Below are positions 1 through 11,579 of a stretch of 64,000 nucleotides of DNA, in pieces (the first letter of the stretch is position 1; every line of letters begins with the position of its first letter). Position numbers and translations under genes: made by a program. The stretch spans positions 119,795,468 to 119,859,467 of the forward strand of contig CM060888.1 of NCBI GenBank assembly GCA_030762935.1, given 5' to 3'. This stretch comes from Hymenopus coronatus (lineage: Eukaryota; Arthropoda; Insecta; Mantodea; Hymenopodidae). A model generated the notes under the pieces. It searched no databases and was not told the origin of the DNA. It was given only the letters and a program-made list of their open reading frames with translations.

Positions 1-56
1 ATATCGCCTATTGGTAATGGTGTTAATTAGATTTTATTGTTTTTTGGAGGGAGGGG

Positions 57-342
57 GCTATAAATTAGATCGCATACACCCACTACCCAAGGTCGCGCGA
101 GTTCAAACCCGGCGGAGGATTTTTTTGGGTGGATTTTCTCGGGTGTAAAAATTCTTAGCATGGCTTCCTTCGGAAGGGAAGTAAAGCCGTTGGTCCCGTG
201 TCGTAGATTTACGGCACGTAAAAGAACCTCAAGCCTGATAGAGAGGCCTCTGAGCAAAATTATGTGGTCTTTCACACCCAATTTAGAATGGGACGCTGAG
301 AACCACAGCAGTTAAAGAGCGTCCATAAATAACACGCCATTT
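57..342 (+). mobile_element. tRNA-derived SINE, family S2
   Basis: Has a B-box-like GGTCGCGCGAGTTCAAACCC, then the family body (GGCTTCCTTCGGAAGGGAAG, GTCGTAGATTTACGGCACGT, AGAGGCCTCTGAGCAAAATT) and end (AAAGAGCGTCCATAAATAAC). The A-box part is weak. Confidence 0.8.
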
Positions 343-399
343 ACATGTTGCATGATCACACACACCACACAATACTGTGGGGAGAAAAGTGGAGAGCCG

Positions 400-450
400 T
401 GAATCGATCCCAGAACCTCTCGTACAGCAGACAGGTGCTCTACCAAGTGG
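400..450 (-). mobile_element. tRNA-like SINE head fragment
   Basis: On the minus strand TTGGTAGAGCACCTGTCTGC and GGTTCTGGGATCGATTC resemble tRNA A and B boxes. It lies head-to-head with the S1 SINE that begins at 452. Confidence 0.5.
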
Positions 451-451
451 G

Positions 452-625
452 CCGAGTGGTCTCACGGCCCAGGTTCGATCCCAAGCGGCCGCATGTGAGA
501 TGTGTGGTGGACAAAGCGGCGCAGGGGCGGACTTTCTCCGGTTTCCTCTGTCATCGCATTCCACCGTATCACCAGCGCCTGAGGTGCCACAAGTAGTAAA
601 AGCGGGCATTAAACACTACCAAAAC
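452..625 (+). mobile_element. tRNA-derived SINE, family S1
   Basis: Head GGGCCGAGTGGT, B-box GCCCAGGTTCGATCCC, body AAAGCGGCGCAGGGGCGG and GTCATCGCATTCCACC, end GTGCCACAAGTAGTAAAAGC. Same family as 7366-7597 and 21210-21416. Confidence 0.8.
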
Positions 626-639
626 AAAAACAAACAAAA

Positions 640-740
640 TCCGCATAACTCACCCTAACAGAGATTTAAACTTGGGACCTCTTGAACGTGAGGCAGACAG
701 GCTACCACGGCACTGCAGAGGCGGACCAAAAGCTTATGTG
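640..740 (-). mobile_element. tRNA-like SINE head fragment
   Basis: The minus strand reads GCCGTGGTAGCCTGTCTGCC and GTCCCAAGTTTAAATCTC, A- and B-box-like sequences in the correct order. No recognisable body. Confidence 0.4.
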
Positions 741-1043
741 TGTTTCTCTATTAGTTCTATTGCACTCCATACCTTCAGAACAGACTGTACAGGTACAGAT
801 CGCTTGCTTAGAGTGAATGACGTGGGGAGGTCCCAGTAAAAAGATGTGTGCACGTAACTATTATCCGGTCAGACTGCAACCAAGCCTACCGTGACTTCGA
901 TCTCTTCCCTTTCCGTTTGCTATTTACAACTCGCAAACTGTCTTCAACGCACCAATGATACAATAGGAGATGCATTCCACAATAGCTAGTCGGACATTTA
1001 CAGATATCTCGTATTTTGTAGTATACAGAGATAATGCAATGCA

Positions 1044-1108
<65 letters not shown>

Positions 1109-2110
1109 ATTTATTACCAAATTCCTCTTCTCACAATTTGGGTCATAAAGCATACTAAACAAAACAGGATATAAACATATGATTGAAATTTTAAACAATA
1201 CAAATAACTAACATATTTGCAGCTATATAAAACGACCTGATAATTTACAAAGATGTGTATATGGGAGTTACCCTTACCTAAAACAAGCAAACTGGTATAC
1301 AAGAATAAATTAGTTATTAATACCAAACAAATGATCTTTTTCCAATAAAGCTAGTGACCTTTAATATTAGGTAGGGTCACTGCTTAAGTAAATGAAGTGT
1401 TTAACTCATATTTTCTGCAAATTGATACAAAAACATGGAATAGTGCCCCTAGTTAGAATTTGTAAGCAATTTCGTCTGAAGCAGGATGATGTTTATTAAC
1501 TTTAAAATCTTGAAAGTATTGAATTGTATTTGTTTATTTTTCCCTGCAAGTTTATAAGCGGCATTGTATTTATATCTTCAGTTTAATAAGTAAGATATGT
1601 TGAGTTTATTGTATGAATAATAACGAATAAAGTACTTGATTTTGTTTTATCAATAAATGTTATAAAAGAGCATTTCTAGCTTTTGAAAACTAAGAATAGC
1701 ATTATGCCACTGCTCTGATAGATGGGACGTTAGGTTACCCACAGTAAACCCCCCCCCCCTCTCGCTCTCGAGTGTCCGCGACTCGACAATGCCTGATTTA
1801 TTGCATAGTGCAATGTAGTACATTCTGATAATCAAACTTATAATATTTGGATTGGTCTTTACTTTTTATCCCTCCCTGAAGAATCCTGGCTACATCCCTG
1901 AATATAAGAGTAGGTATTCTTATTTGCGCCATATTTTCGTAGATGTAAACAAAGAAAGAACATATGTTTAACTTGGATGAAATTTTTCATTTGGTGACCT
2001 ACGCTCGATTCGGGGCAACAGTTAACAGAGATGATGCTGGCGTGAGAGTCAACACGTGTACTGCTGCCCCATCAGCTGTGTACGTGACCTCCAGCATGCA
2101 CTCCCAATGC
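741..2110. other. No gene recognised apart from an (AT)n tract
   Basis: AT-rich sequence with short random frames; a C-run at ~1750-1759 and no recognised repeat family. Confidence 0.6.
1046..1104. repeat. (AT)n microsatellite
   Basis: About 29 uninterrupted AT units. Confidence 0.98.
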
Positions 2111-2114
2111 TCAT

Positions 2115-2335
2115 GCAAGGGACAACACTGCCCTGCACAAAACATTAAATAGGGGAAGGAGCCAATGTTTCAAACTCTCGTTCTTGCTACCTGCTTGATC
2201 ACAGGTGGAGGGCATGATAACTTTGGAAAGGCACCGTTCCAGGTCTAACTTGAGGTTGCCTCCTCGGTATTTGCACATCCTTTCAAAGCTGAGAATTCCA
2301 TCTAAAACAAATGCTAATGGATCTGGAACATTCAA
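2115..2335 (-). other. Coding-like open segment of unknown origin
   Basis: The minus-strand frame is open for about 70 codons (start NVPDPLAFVLDGILSFERM, later LDLERCLSKVIMPSTCDQA). Composition is more balanced than the flanks. There are possible splice sites at both ends (an acceptor-like CAG before the frame and a GCAG|GTAGC donor-like site). It may be an exon, a processed pseudogene piece or a transposon fragment. No family was recognised. Confidence 0.25.
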
Positions 2336-2689
2336 CTGGCTGTGCAGGATGCAGTCCCATGGATAACAACAAAGTTAGGAAACGGAACCAGAAGAAAGAG
2401 AGAGAAACAAAAATAAAAATTAATGTGTTCCATTCACATATCTTTCTCTGCCCGTTCTGCAAACAAATTATTCTTATAATTTATGAAATATTAGAATTAA
2501 TAGTATTTGCAGTTTGGGAGGGCAGATTATTAAATTGAATAATTTAATTAAAGAATAAGCAATTAAAGCCTTTATATCCACTTGATGTAATCATATTAAT
2601 CTAAAAAAAATCCACCTACCATTCTAATTGATAATCAAAATGCATTAATTAATTAATATACCAATTCCCATTAAATATTCAAATACCGG

Positions 2690-3075
2690 TAACAATCCAT
2701 AACTACCTAATTTAAGTTCATCAGAGCTATTCCTAGAAAATTCAATATATACATTTCGTTTGTCATGAAAATATCTTAAACATGGGGTATTTTAATCAAA
2801 ATCGTTAGCCATTCTAAGGAAAATATACATTTTCGAAAATGGTACAAGGAATGGGGATTTTCTTGAAAATCTTCATGTCATACATATCCTTTGAAGATAC
2901 TGACTTAACTTTATTATTTAACGGACTTTTCCTTTTGAGCTATGCCGCCCCCCCCCCTCAACACACACCGTCAGTTTTCCAAAATGCTTTTTTCTTGGAC
3001 TTTTTGGATTCAGAGAGTCTCAAAATCTGTATTTCCGGTGAAATCTCGATATAGAATTTTTGGGCCGAATACAAC
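2690..3075 (-). repeat. Family A repeat, partial copy
   Basis: Diverged copy matching the internal part of the unit (AGAGCTATTCC, TTTTCTTGAAAATCTTC, GTATTTCCGGTGAAATCTCG). It stops before the palindromic end. Confidence 0.75.
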
Positions 3076-3800
3076 AACCTACATGTTCTAGAGAAAATAA
3101 TAATAGAGAATATTATACACATTTTGATAGCATAAATCGACGCATACAGTATTTTTCAGAACATGATGGCCCTGCCCCACTCTTCTTGCAAAGTAGACTT
3201 TAAAGGTTGCGGTTGGAAAGCAACCCTAGCTGTTGCCACGTCTTCCACTTACTGTTCCCTTAACTGAGGCGAGATTCTCGGCTTGCAAGCAGTATCTCTA
3301 GGAAACAGATTTTACTACGTTGTCTCTCGCCCCTAGCAGAGCTAATTGTTATTGCCCCGAGTTAGGGGAAAGCAGTCTCGTTTGAGGGCCACCATGTTTG
3401 AAAAAAATAATTATATGTAGGATATTTTAATGCACAGAAAATGATGCATACTAATAAATAATATGGATGTGTTTGTTTTGTCATCCCAGTTCTCCTGTGC
3501 ATACAGCATGGCTATCGTTTCAAGTCTCCGCCTCTTTGCCTCAATTCTTGTTCTTCTCTCCAGGCATTAAAACTTTTCTAGCAGGCCAACTTTTACTGGA
3601 CCAAAGTTGATTTCGTGCCCGGCTGACTTTCACATAAGAAACATGGGAATTTGGTAAAACCACAGGGGTATTTTATATCACTAGGGTATAAAATACCTTC
3701 GAAAATGCTAACATTTTAACTTTCTTGAACATTTAAAAGATTTGTAAAAAACTGGTGGGTGTTACAGCTTTTTTATTGTCATATTCGGATTCAGCTCAAT
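3076..3800. other. No gene recognised
   Basis: Unique-looking intergenic or intronic sequence between family A copies. Confidence 0.55.
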
Positions 3801-3805
3801 AAATA

Positions 3806-3806
<1 letters not shown>

Positions 3807-3842
<36 letters not shown>
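3807..3842. repeat. (AAT)n microsatellite
   Basis: About 12 uninterrupted units. Confidence 0.97.
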
Positions 3843-3844
<2 letters not shown>

Positions 3845-5470
3845 AAATTTATCAAAAAAGTTATTTCAGTGTTGGCCTGTGTAATTTGTTACAGAGATAT
3901 AAAGAAAGTAATTTGAATGGAACACACAAGATTTTTTTACTCTCTATACGTACCTACTATGTACATAGTGTATAGAGAAGGTACTGTAATGCACCCAAAA
4001 AATCGGTACTGAGACCACCCGAAATACATGTTTTGAGACACCTGAATCCAAAATAAAAGCATTTTTAGAAAAAGGTTCATGTGTGTCTGTGGTCAGCATA
4101 GCTCAAAAAAGAAAGACAATAAATACCAAACTTGGTATTTAAATTTGGTATTTCCGAGGATGCGACACGAATATTTTTAAGAAAATCCCCCCACCCCAAA
4201 CTACCCTTTACATGGAACATTTTTCGAAAAGTTTGATTTATCAAAAATGTCTCTAAGGATTAAAAACCTTATTTTAAGATTTTTATGACAAACGAAATGT
4301 GTATGTTGGATTTTCCGAGAATAGCGTCTGAAGACCTCTTCATTCTGAATGACATTTGTATAAAGAAACCGTAAGAGATATAAAAAAAAAACTCGCTGCA
4401 CAAAAAATTTAGATCTCGTTAAAACACACAATTTGTTATACAATTTATTTATTTATTTTTTGAAGAGTTAACCGTTTTCGAGGTATTCCAGATTATTGGT
4501 TTCAATTTTAAACCACTTATACTTTTCTCAAACGGGAAGACGTCGTTTTTTCTCGTTTGTTTACTCCTGGCAAGCAAAGATATTGGAATTTCAATTGTTT
4601 CACATAGCGACCGACTTTTAAAGTACTATGTACATAGCGTATAGAGAAGGTATTGCACTCCACCCAAAAATTCGATACCGAGATTTCACCGGAAATATAC
4701 GTTTGTATCCAAAAATAAAGGTATTTTCAGAAAAAGGCCCGTGTGTGAATCCGTGTGTCTGTAACACGATAACTCAAAAACGAAAAGTCGGTAAAATACC
4801 AATTTTGGTATTTAAGTTTAGTATCTTCCAAGAATGCGACACGGAGATTTTGAGAAAAATTCCCCCATCCCAAACTACCCTTAACATGGAAAACAATTCG
4901 AAAATGTTGATTTTCTCAAAAATGGCTATAACGATTTTGATTAAAATTTCGTATATTAAAGATATTTACCTGACAAATAAAATGTATATTTTGAATTTTC
5001 TGGGAATAGTCTCTGAAGACTACTTTATTCTTGATGAATTTTACGGAATTTGGCATAACTGCTAAACTACAAGAGATGGACAAAAACTTACCACACAACA
5101 AATGCAGAGCACATTAAAACACACAATTTATGTTATATACATTTTGTTCGTGGAATTTTTCGTTTTAAATATATTCCTTGTTTTTTGTTTCAGTTTTGAA
5201 ATACTTATACTTTTCTCATGCAGGAATTTGTCAACCCCTGTCCATACAAACAAAGGAATTTCAGTCATCTAGCAACCAGCTTTTGTTTATTACTTTAACC
5301 TATGGTACTCCCTTATTTCTCTTCTACTTACAAGGAAGCAAGTAATAAGACTATTTCTGCTAATTTTTTGTCGATTAGAATGAAATAAATAGAAGTTAAA
5401 CAATAATTTGTTTGAAGAGATTTAGAGAAAGTCATGTGAATAGAACACATCATATTTTTAACGTACTTAT
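3845..5470 (+). repeat. Family A repeat: tail fragment plus two direct tandem copies
   Basis: A tail fragment (3845-3936) is followed by a copy at 3937-4621 and a second at 4622-5470. Each copy opens with the ACTATGTACATAG palindrome and GTATAGAGAAGGT and carries the TCACCGGAAATA, ACGATAACTCAAAAACG (second copy) and CAAACTACCCTT words in the same order. The first copy is shortened at its 3' end. Confidence 0.85.
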
Positions 5471-6374
5471 GCTTCTCTTAGCAACAGCCTTATTAGCGTC
5501 TTTTTAGCAACAGTAACAAGTTTCACACTAGATAAATTATGCCTGCTATTGCTGAAGGCCTGTCCATACGTTTTCTTTCTTATGCACAATAAAGCAAGTA
5601 TTAAGAAACCCATACATGTATGTCGTATATGCAAATGTGAGGGTCTTCGATCTTGAAATTATTTACATGTAAATATTTATATATTATACTATAATTTGAT
5701 GGATCTGTTTGTAAGAGTATGATGGATCAAGCTGTTGAGGGCGTAGTTAAGTAAAAAGAAACAAAGGCCTATTCTCTCAATTAATAAAAATTTAGTCCAC
5801 AATTCGACATAAATACAATTTTAAAGCATTGGTTTATTTACTGAATGATCTCCAACTACCGATTTAAATTGTTCCATAAAACTTTAAATATGTGTTTATA
5901 GGCAAGCATTATTTGCTAAGTATGTATCATGCTGCATTTATTAAGTCTCGCTTTAAAATGCCGTTTAGTACCATATTCAAATTAGCAAAATACGTCCACC
6001 GATTAATCAACTCAATTAAATATTGTCATTTGTCCGTGCCTGTGTAGAAGTAGCACAGATTCATAGAATAGTACGAGCATAATAAGGAACACATGCAACT
6101 TACAGTTCCTTCCTTCGATTCTTATGGTTTTCTATTGTCGGGTAAGAATTTCATTGTATTTTGAAAATAAGCATGAGAATATTATGTATATAATAGTCCA
6201 GGATTATAAATAGTCATAACACGTATTTCTCTCTTTATTAAGATAATGCTATGGCGCGGAGGTAGTGCCCTCGAGGTGCTCCTAATGAAAATCTTACAGA
6301 AAGCAAACATCTGAGTTTTGTGAACATTTTAATAGCTTTCAACTACATCCGAATATAAAATAATCAAGACTCAC
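5471..6374. other. Sequence between family A and the acidic exon; no feature recognised
   Basis: AT-rich; it would be the intron downstream of the exon at 6375-6485 on the minus strand. No further exon of that gene was identifiable. Confidence 0.5.
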
Positions 6375-6485
6375 CCTCTCTCCATGGAATGTCTCATCGT
6401 CAGAATCAGAATCGGAGTCGTAGTCGCTGACATAACCTCTTTCAGGACGACCATTGCCGTACTTTCGAACATCCAAATGTAAAAC
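6375..6485 (-). CDS. Internal coding exon with acidic Asp/Ser run, probably same gene as exon at 19558-19671
   Basis: The minus strand has acceptor TTTTATTTTCAG|GTT, 37 open codons and donor GAGAGG|GTGAGT, phase 0 on both sides. The peptide starts VLHLDVRKYGNGRPERGY and continues into a run of D and S (SDYDSDSDSDDE), ending FHGER. The upstream exon at 19558 also ends in phase 0. Codon composition is balanced compared with flanking AT-rich DNA. The acidic run could be a casein-kinase-2-type phosphorylation target; that is inference. Protein family not recognised. The remaining exons were not located in 1-6374 and may lie outside the window. Confidence 0.6.
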
Positions 6486-6527
6486 CTGAAAATAAAAATA
6501 AGGCTTTCAGAAATAGTCTTAAGAACT

Positions 6528-6890
6528 TTTACTACTACGTGTACTAAGTAGAAGTACTGTAATCCACCCAAAAATTTGAGACTCTCAGAATCCCCAAAAT
6601 AATTTTTAGAAAAATGTACGTGGCTGTAATTTAGTGAGTTAGTGAATTAGAGCGTGAACAACATAACTTGAAAACAGAATGGTGGTTAAATACAAAACTT
6701 TATATTTAAGTTCTCCATCTTCTAGGATGCGACACAGAGCTTTTCAAAAATCTTGCACACCAAACTACCCTATACATGAACATTTTTCATTTTTTTTTCA
6801 ATACGGCTTACGGTTTTGTTTAAAATGCCATATGTCATTCATCCCTCTATCGATGTTACTAATAAATTACAGAAGTCTCATTAATTGGAA
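6528..6890 (+). repeat. Family A repeat, partial diverged copy
   Basis: Starts GTGTACTAAGTAGAAGTACTG and includes ATCCACCCAAAAATTTGAGA, GGATGCGACACAGAG and CCAAACTACCCTATACATG. It lies directly downstream (on the plus strand) of the exon at 6375-6485 and ends at a CA microsatellite. Confidence 0.7.
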
Positions 6891-6891
6891 A

Positions 6892-6908
6892 ACACACACA
6901 CACACGCA

Positions 6909-6962
<54 letters not shown>
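6892..6962. repeat. (CA)n microsatellite
   Basis: Roughly 35 CA units with three G interruptions near the start, at the end of a family A copy. Confidence 0.98.
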
Positions 6963-6965
<3 letters not shown>

Positions 6966-7214
6966 CTTCACAATAATCACTAAACAGCAATGCTGGCTGC
7001 TAATTCGATAACAAGGGAGTTTTAACAGTAGTGTTCGTGCCTTTTTGTGTGGTATAAGGGTTTTGACCTTGCAGAACAGCTGAGAGGGTAGCAGGTTGCT
7101 GGACATTTTTATAGCGTTTAAAGCCCACTTTTATGCTTTAGCGCCGCAGAAGATTTCTGTGACAATAAGACGTCCGGTCATAGCAACAATTGTTTGAGAA
7201 GGGATGTGTTCGGA

Positions 7215-7219
<5 letters not shown>

Positions 7220-7269
<50 letters not shown>
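7220..7269. repeat. (CT)n microsatellite
   Basis: About 25 uninterrupted CT units. Confidence 0.98.
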
Positions 7270-7272
<3 letters not shown>

Positions 7273-7365
7273 TTCCAGTTTGCAGGTACAAAGACAAGCT
7301 AGCCCTTCCTCGCCTCTTCACCCGGTGACTATGTCACTACCTCTGCAGACAGCAGTCAATATGGG

Positions 7366-7597
7366 GCAGCGCCGTGGCCGAGTGGTTAGACCTTTTCACT
7401 TAGACGGCCCAGGTTCGATAGGCATGCGAGATTTATGGTGGAAAAAGCGGCGTAGGGGCGGGTATTCTTCGGGTTCTCCAGTCTCCCCCGTCATCGCATT
7501 CCACCGGTGCTCCATCTTCATTCCATGTATCATCAGTGTCATCGCCTGCGGTGCCACAAGTAGTAAAAGCGTTAAACACTACACAAAAAAGCCGTCC
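7366..7597 (+). mobile_element. tRNA-derived SINE, family S1, near full length
   Basis: Head CGTGGCCGAGTGGTTAGACC and GGCCCAGGTTCGATAGGC (class II tRNA-like, Leu/Ser type), body GCGGCGTAGGGGCGGG and CCGTCATCGCATTCCACCGG, and a 3' end with TAGTAAAAGCGTTAAACACT then A-rich. Preceded by a CT microsatellite at 7220-7269. Confidence 0.85.
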
Positions 7598-7599
7598 AA

Positions 7600-8224
7600 G
7601 CTTTTGGACCATTTAAAACAATTCCCAATTATATAAAACTAAACTATTCCGTTTTATTGAAGTTTAAAATTCGCTTCTAAATTTTTACTGAAGGGCTCCC
7701 TTCATTCCCCTTCACTTGGCGAGTCGAATGTTAGGAAGGAATGCAATAATTTCTTATTTATCACGAGTATATAGTCCAGAACATGAAAATAAACTTTGTA
7801 CAGGGCACTAGGACAATGGTGTCCACTTTATTAGCTTTAGATAATATCTATGCACATAACATAAAGACGACCGTAATAAACAGAGCAGCATTACTTCCGG
7901 ATAAATTATTCATGGAAGAATAAAGCATGCATCAATTGGTCGTCGAGCATATTAACTCGGATTAAGGTCACAGACCTCATTAAAGTCTTCAGCTAGTAAC
8001 AGGGGCCACCGTCTGATTCACGGAGAGATGCTACCAAACAAACAGATAAGAAAACTGGACGCTTTTTCATTTTCGAGAAAAACACTGATATCTCTGCTAA
8101 TGACAGCTGGGTCCAAAGACCTTGATTGGGTCTGCTGGGAACGTCAGTTTACAGGATTCCTTAGGCTTTGCAACTACTGAAGAATGCAATTTCAACACGA
8201 TTATGCATACATCCTACCATTAAA
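7600..8224. other. No gene recognised
   Basis: Presumed intron of the unidentified minus-strand gene; no repeat family recognised. Confidence 0.5.
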
Positions 8225-8345
8225 CTACGTAATTTATTCTATAGTAAGTGGTGCAGATATTGCACTTCATCCAAAACTTTCACCGAAAATACATGTTTTG
8301 AGACACTCTGAATCCCCCAATAAATTTGAAGTTTTACATTCACAA
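8225..8345 (+). repeat. Family A repeat, short 5' fragment
   Basis: Matches only the first ~110 bp of the unit (GATATTGCACTTCATCC, TTCACCGAAAATACATG). Confidence 0.65.
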
Positions 8346-8479
8346 GACGCGCGCTATCTATTCTAGAGGGAAAAAAAAAAGGCTTGTAAGAACTATTTCT
8401 TATATTTACTTCATATTAATCAAGATAAACATTTACATAAATGGTTTTATTACTTATTTTCTTGTAGGTACAAGGAAAA

Positions 8480-9353
8480 AAAATCTGATGTGTACCATTC
8501 ACATGACTTTCTCTATATCCATGCAACAAATTAATCTTAAAAAGCTTATAAATCTATTTTCTTTATGCTAATCAGAAAAATTTAGCAGAAATAGTCTTAT
8601 TACTAGCTTCCTTGTAAGTAGAAGCAAAATAAGGGACAACCATAGGTTAAAGTGATAGTCAAAAGCTGGTTGTTATGTCAATGAAGTTCCTTTGTTTATA
8701 TGGATGGGAGTTGACAAGTCCCTGTATGAGAAATGCATACGTTTTTCATAGCAGAAACCAAAAATAAGGAACGTCTCAAAAACGACGATCTCCACGAAAA
8801 AAATTTATATAACATAAATTGTGTGTTTTAACGTGCTCTACATTTTTTGTGTAGTAAATTTTTGTCCATCTCTTACGGTTTAGCAGTTATTTAAAATTCA
8901 GTAAAATTCATCCAGAATAAACTACTCTTCAGAGGCTATTCCCAGGAAATTCAAGATATGCATTTTATTTGTTAGGTAAATATCTTTAATATACGAAATT
9001 TTAATCAAAAACTTTAGAGCCATTTTTGAGAAAATCAAAATTTTCGAAAAAAGTTCCATGTAAAGGGTAGTTTAGGGTGGGGGAATTTTTTTCAAAATCT
9101 TCGTGTCGCATCCCTGGAAGATACTAAACTTAAATACCAAGTTTGGTATTTTACCGACTTTTCGTTTTTGTGTTATCGTGTTCACAGACACACGGACACA
9201 CACACACACGGACCTTTTTGTGAAAATGCTTTTTTTGGATAGTGGGGACCCTAAAACATATATTTCCGGTGAAATCTCGGTATCGAATTTTTCTGTGGAG
9301 TGCAATACCTTCTCTATACACTATGTACATAGTGCATATAGAGAAAGTAAAAA
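8480..9353 (-). repeat. Family A repeat, full-length copy
   Basis: Complete copy, from TCTGATGTGTACCATTCACA at the tail to the palindromic head TATACACTATGTACATAGTG and GAGAAAGTAAAA, with the internal GT-rich tract and all family words. Confidence 0.88.
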
Positions 9354-9960
9354 GGAGTGCAGAAAGCTAAAGCGATAGTCAAATGTTTTAAGGGCTGGGC
9401 ATTATGTAATGACTTTGTAATTCCGTTCTCTTTTCATGACCAGGTTGAAGAAAAAAGAATAATGGCTTTTCATTTGAGAAAAGTATAAACATTGGAAAAT
9501 TTAAACAAAAAATCAAGGAACACCTCAGAAATGGTTAAATCTACACAAAAAATGTATTTCACATACATTGTGGATTGTAAAGAGACCTATAGTTTTGGTG
9601 TATTTTTTACGTTTTACCAGTTATGCAAAAAGTCATTTAAAAACTTCATAGGCTATTCCAAAAATTAAAAATATACATTTCTTGTGATGTATCTTTAATA
9701 CACCTGTAGTATTTTAATCAAAATAGAGTCATTTTTGAGAAAATCTAAAATCTAAAAATCTTCCTTATAAATGATAGATTGGAGCGGGTAATTTCCTGAA
9801 GTATTTCGTTTTCAATCTTTGGAAGATATTGAACTGGCTTTTCGTTTTTGTTTTATGCTGTTCACAGACATACAGAAACAGAAATGCTCAAAACATATAT
9901 TGCCGTTGAAATCTCGGTATCACATTACACATCCGAGAAAATGAAAAAGCGCGCACGTGC
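9354..9960 (-). repeat. Family A repeat, diverged truncated copy
   Basis: Follows the previous copy directly in the same orientation. Recognisable by AGCTAAAGCGATAGTCAAA, AATGACTTTGTAATTCCGTT and CCGTTGAAATCTCGGTATC. It is much more diverged than its neighbour. Confidence 0.7.
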
Positions 9961-10019
9961 GCGTGTAGTTGTGTGTGTGTGTGTGAGTGTGTGTGAGTGT
10001 GCGCGCGCGTGCGTGTATG

Positions 10020-10330
10020 CGCCAGTAAACAGAATAACCTAAAAACAAATACATTCTAAATACCGTAGTTGGTATCTAGGTTCAGCATCCTCCAAGGATG
10101 CGGCACGAAGATTTTCGGGAAAAATTTCCCACCCCAAACTGTTTACTCATGAAAATTTTTTCGAAATGTTCGATTTTTTAAAAAAAAAATGGCTTCCAGT
10201 TATTTTTATTAAAATATCAACTCTAAAGTTTTTAAATTACAAATAAAACGAATGGGTTGAATTTTCTTGGAATAGCTGTATACTTTGTATACTTAATGCT
10301 TAAACACTTTAGAGCTCCATAAAACATAAA
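10020..10330 (+). repeat. Family A repeat, partial copy
   Basis: Contains AGCATCCTCCAAGGATGCGG, CCCACCCCAAACTG and TTGAATTTTCTTGGAATAGC in family order. A GT-rich tract (9971-10017) precedes it, where the unit normally has one. Confidence 0.7.
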
Positions 10331-10559
10331 ATTATAAATAATGTTTGCATGACATTAGTATTTCCGATATATACGTATGTTGTTATTGTTTTGATTTCTT
10401 CAATACTTTGTCATTTGTAAAGTGCTGTTGATGTTCATTTCTTTCTCGCGATGTCATGGAAAGAGTATGGAAATCTGGGCCTATCTTTTGAACATCTGAT
10501 TATCGACGATTTCCTCCTTACTCCTTACACTTTTAACGAAACGCATAATTAAATTATTT

Positions 10560-11575
10560 ATATAAATGTTTATATTCGATTAACATAAAGTAGATACAAA
10601 AATAAACTTTCGTAGAAATAGTGTGTGAATGCTGCATAAAACAATTCTGAGGTGCTCCATTGTAGATAATTCTGAAATACCATTTCGTAATACAGTAAAG
10701 ATTCTTGGAGTTGATATGGATCAACATTAAAACTGGAAGACGCAATAGTCTACCCATTAAAACGTATAAATGACTTTCTACTTTGATATAAACACTTGTG
10801 ATGCCCCATTGACTATTCCAACTCTCTTTTTACTAACCTAGCTGAAAATTTGACTCTTAAGACTTCAATACGTGTGTACGCTTTGTATGCAATCTCCGTC
10901 ATTTTGATCATGATACACCATCACCCAAAACACTTAAATGGCTTCAGCCTAGGGATAGTAGAAAATTGCATTCTTGATCATTTCTGTATCATTTCTCTAT
11001 CAACTCCTTCATTCTCGCATTCCAAACTATCTAAATGTTCGCTTCAAATATCTTTCTGACTGTCATAATCGAGAAACTCGCTCATGACACACTTTCCTTC
11101 TTGCTATACCTGCTCATCATCATTTACAATAGATTTAGCTCGTCTTTGGAATTCCCTACCTGAAGACGTAAGGGACTGCCGGAACGTTATATTGTTCAAG
11201 CAGAAAATTAGGGCATGCATTTGTAATCAAACCTGATCTGCTGCTGTATTAATATGATTAAATACATCACTACCTTCATTTATTGTTATTAATATTTTAT
11301 GTAACCTGCATTTCAATTACAATTATGACTAATATGTGTTTCAACCTACATGAATATTCCACTTAAAATAATATTGTTTGAAGTTTTTTTTCTTTTCATT
11401 TCAGTATACTTGTTGCACCTTTTTATATGTTTTTATTATGTTGTATAGAATTGTTTTTTTGTTCTTTATTCCTTTATTCATTGTATCATTACTTATTGAA
11501 TTTAATATATTGCCTAGTAGAGTGAAAGAGAAGGCCTTATGGCCTTAACTCCAAACAAAATAAATAAATAAGTAA
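10560..11575 (+). mobile_element. 3' fragment of a non-LTR retrotransposon (reverse transcriptase C-terminus and tail)
   Basis: A segment near 10700 reads KILGVDMDQH, an NW word after a stop, resembling the conserved LGVxLDxxLNW block. At about 11125-11235 one frame reads LARLWNSLPEDVRDCRNVIL followed by FKQKIRACIC and a stop, the classic C-terminal block of CR1/Jockey-like elements. An A-rich AATAAATAAATAAG tail ends it near 11575. The intervening sequence is frameshifted and the element is a 5'-truncated relic. Confidence 0.75.
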
Positions 11576-11579
11576 AATA

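Noticed and set aside
886..1198. Overlapping frames rich in Ile-Tyr repeats on both strands
   Set aside because: Translations of the (AT)n microsatellite, not genes.
6679..7106. Frames with His-Thr or Cys-Val repeats
   Set aside because: They arise from the CA microsatellite and a family A copy.
7190..7636. 148-codon plus-strand frame with Leu-Ser repeats
   Set aside because: It spans a CT microsatellite and an S1 SINE; no independent coding evidence.
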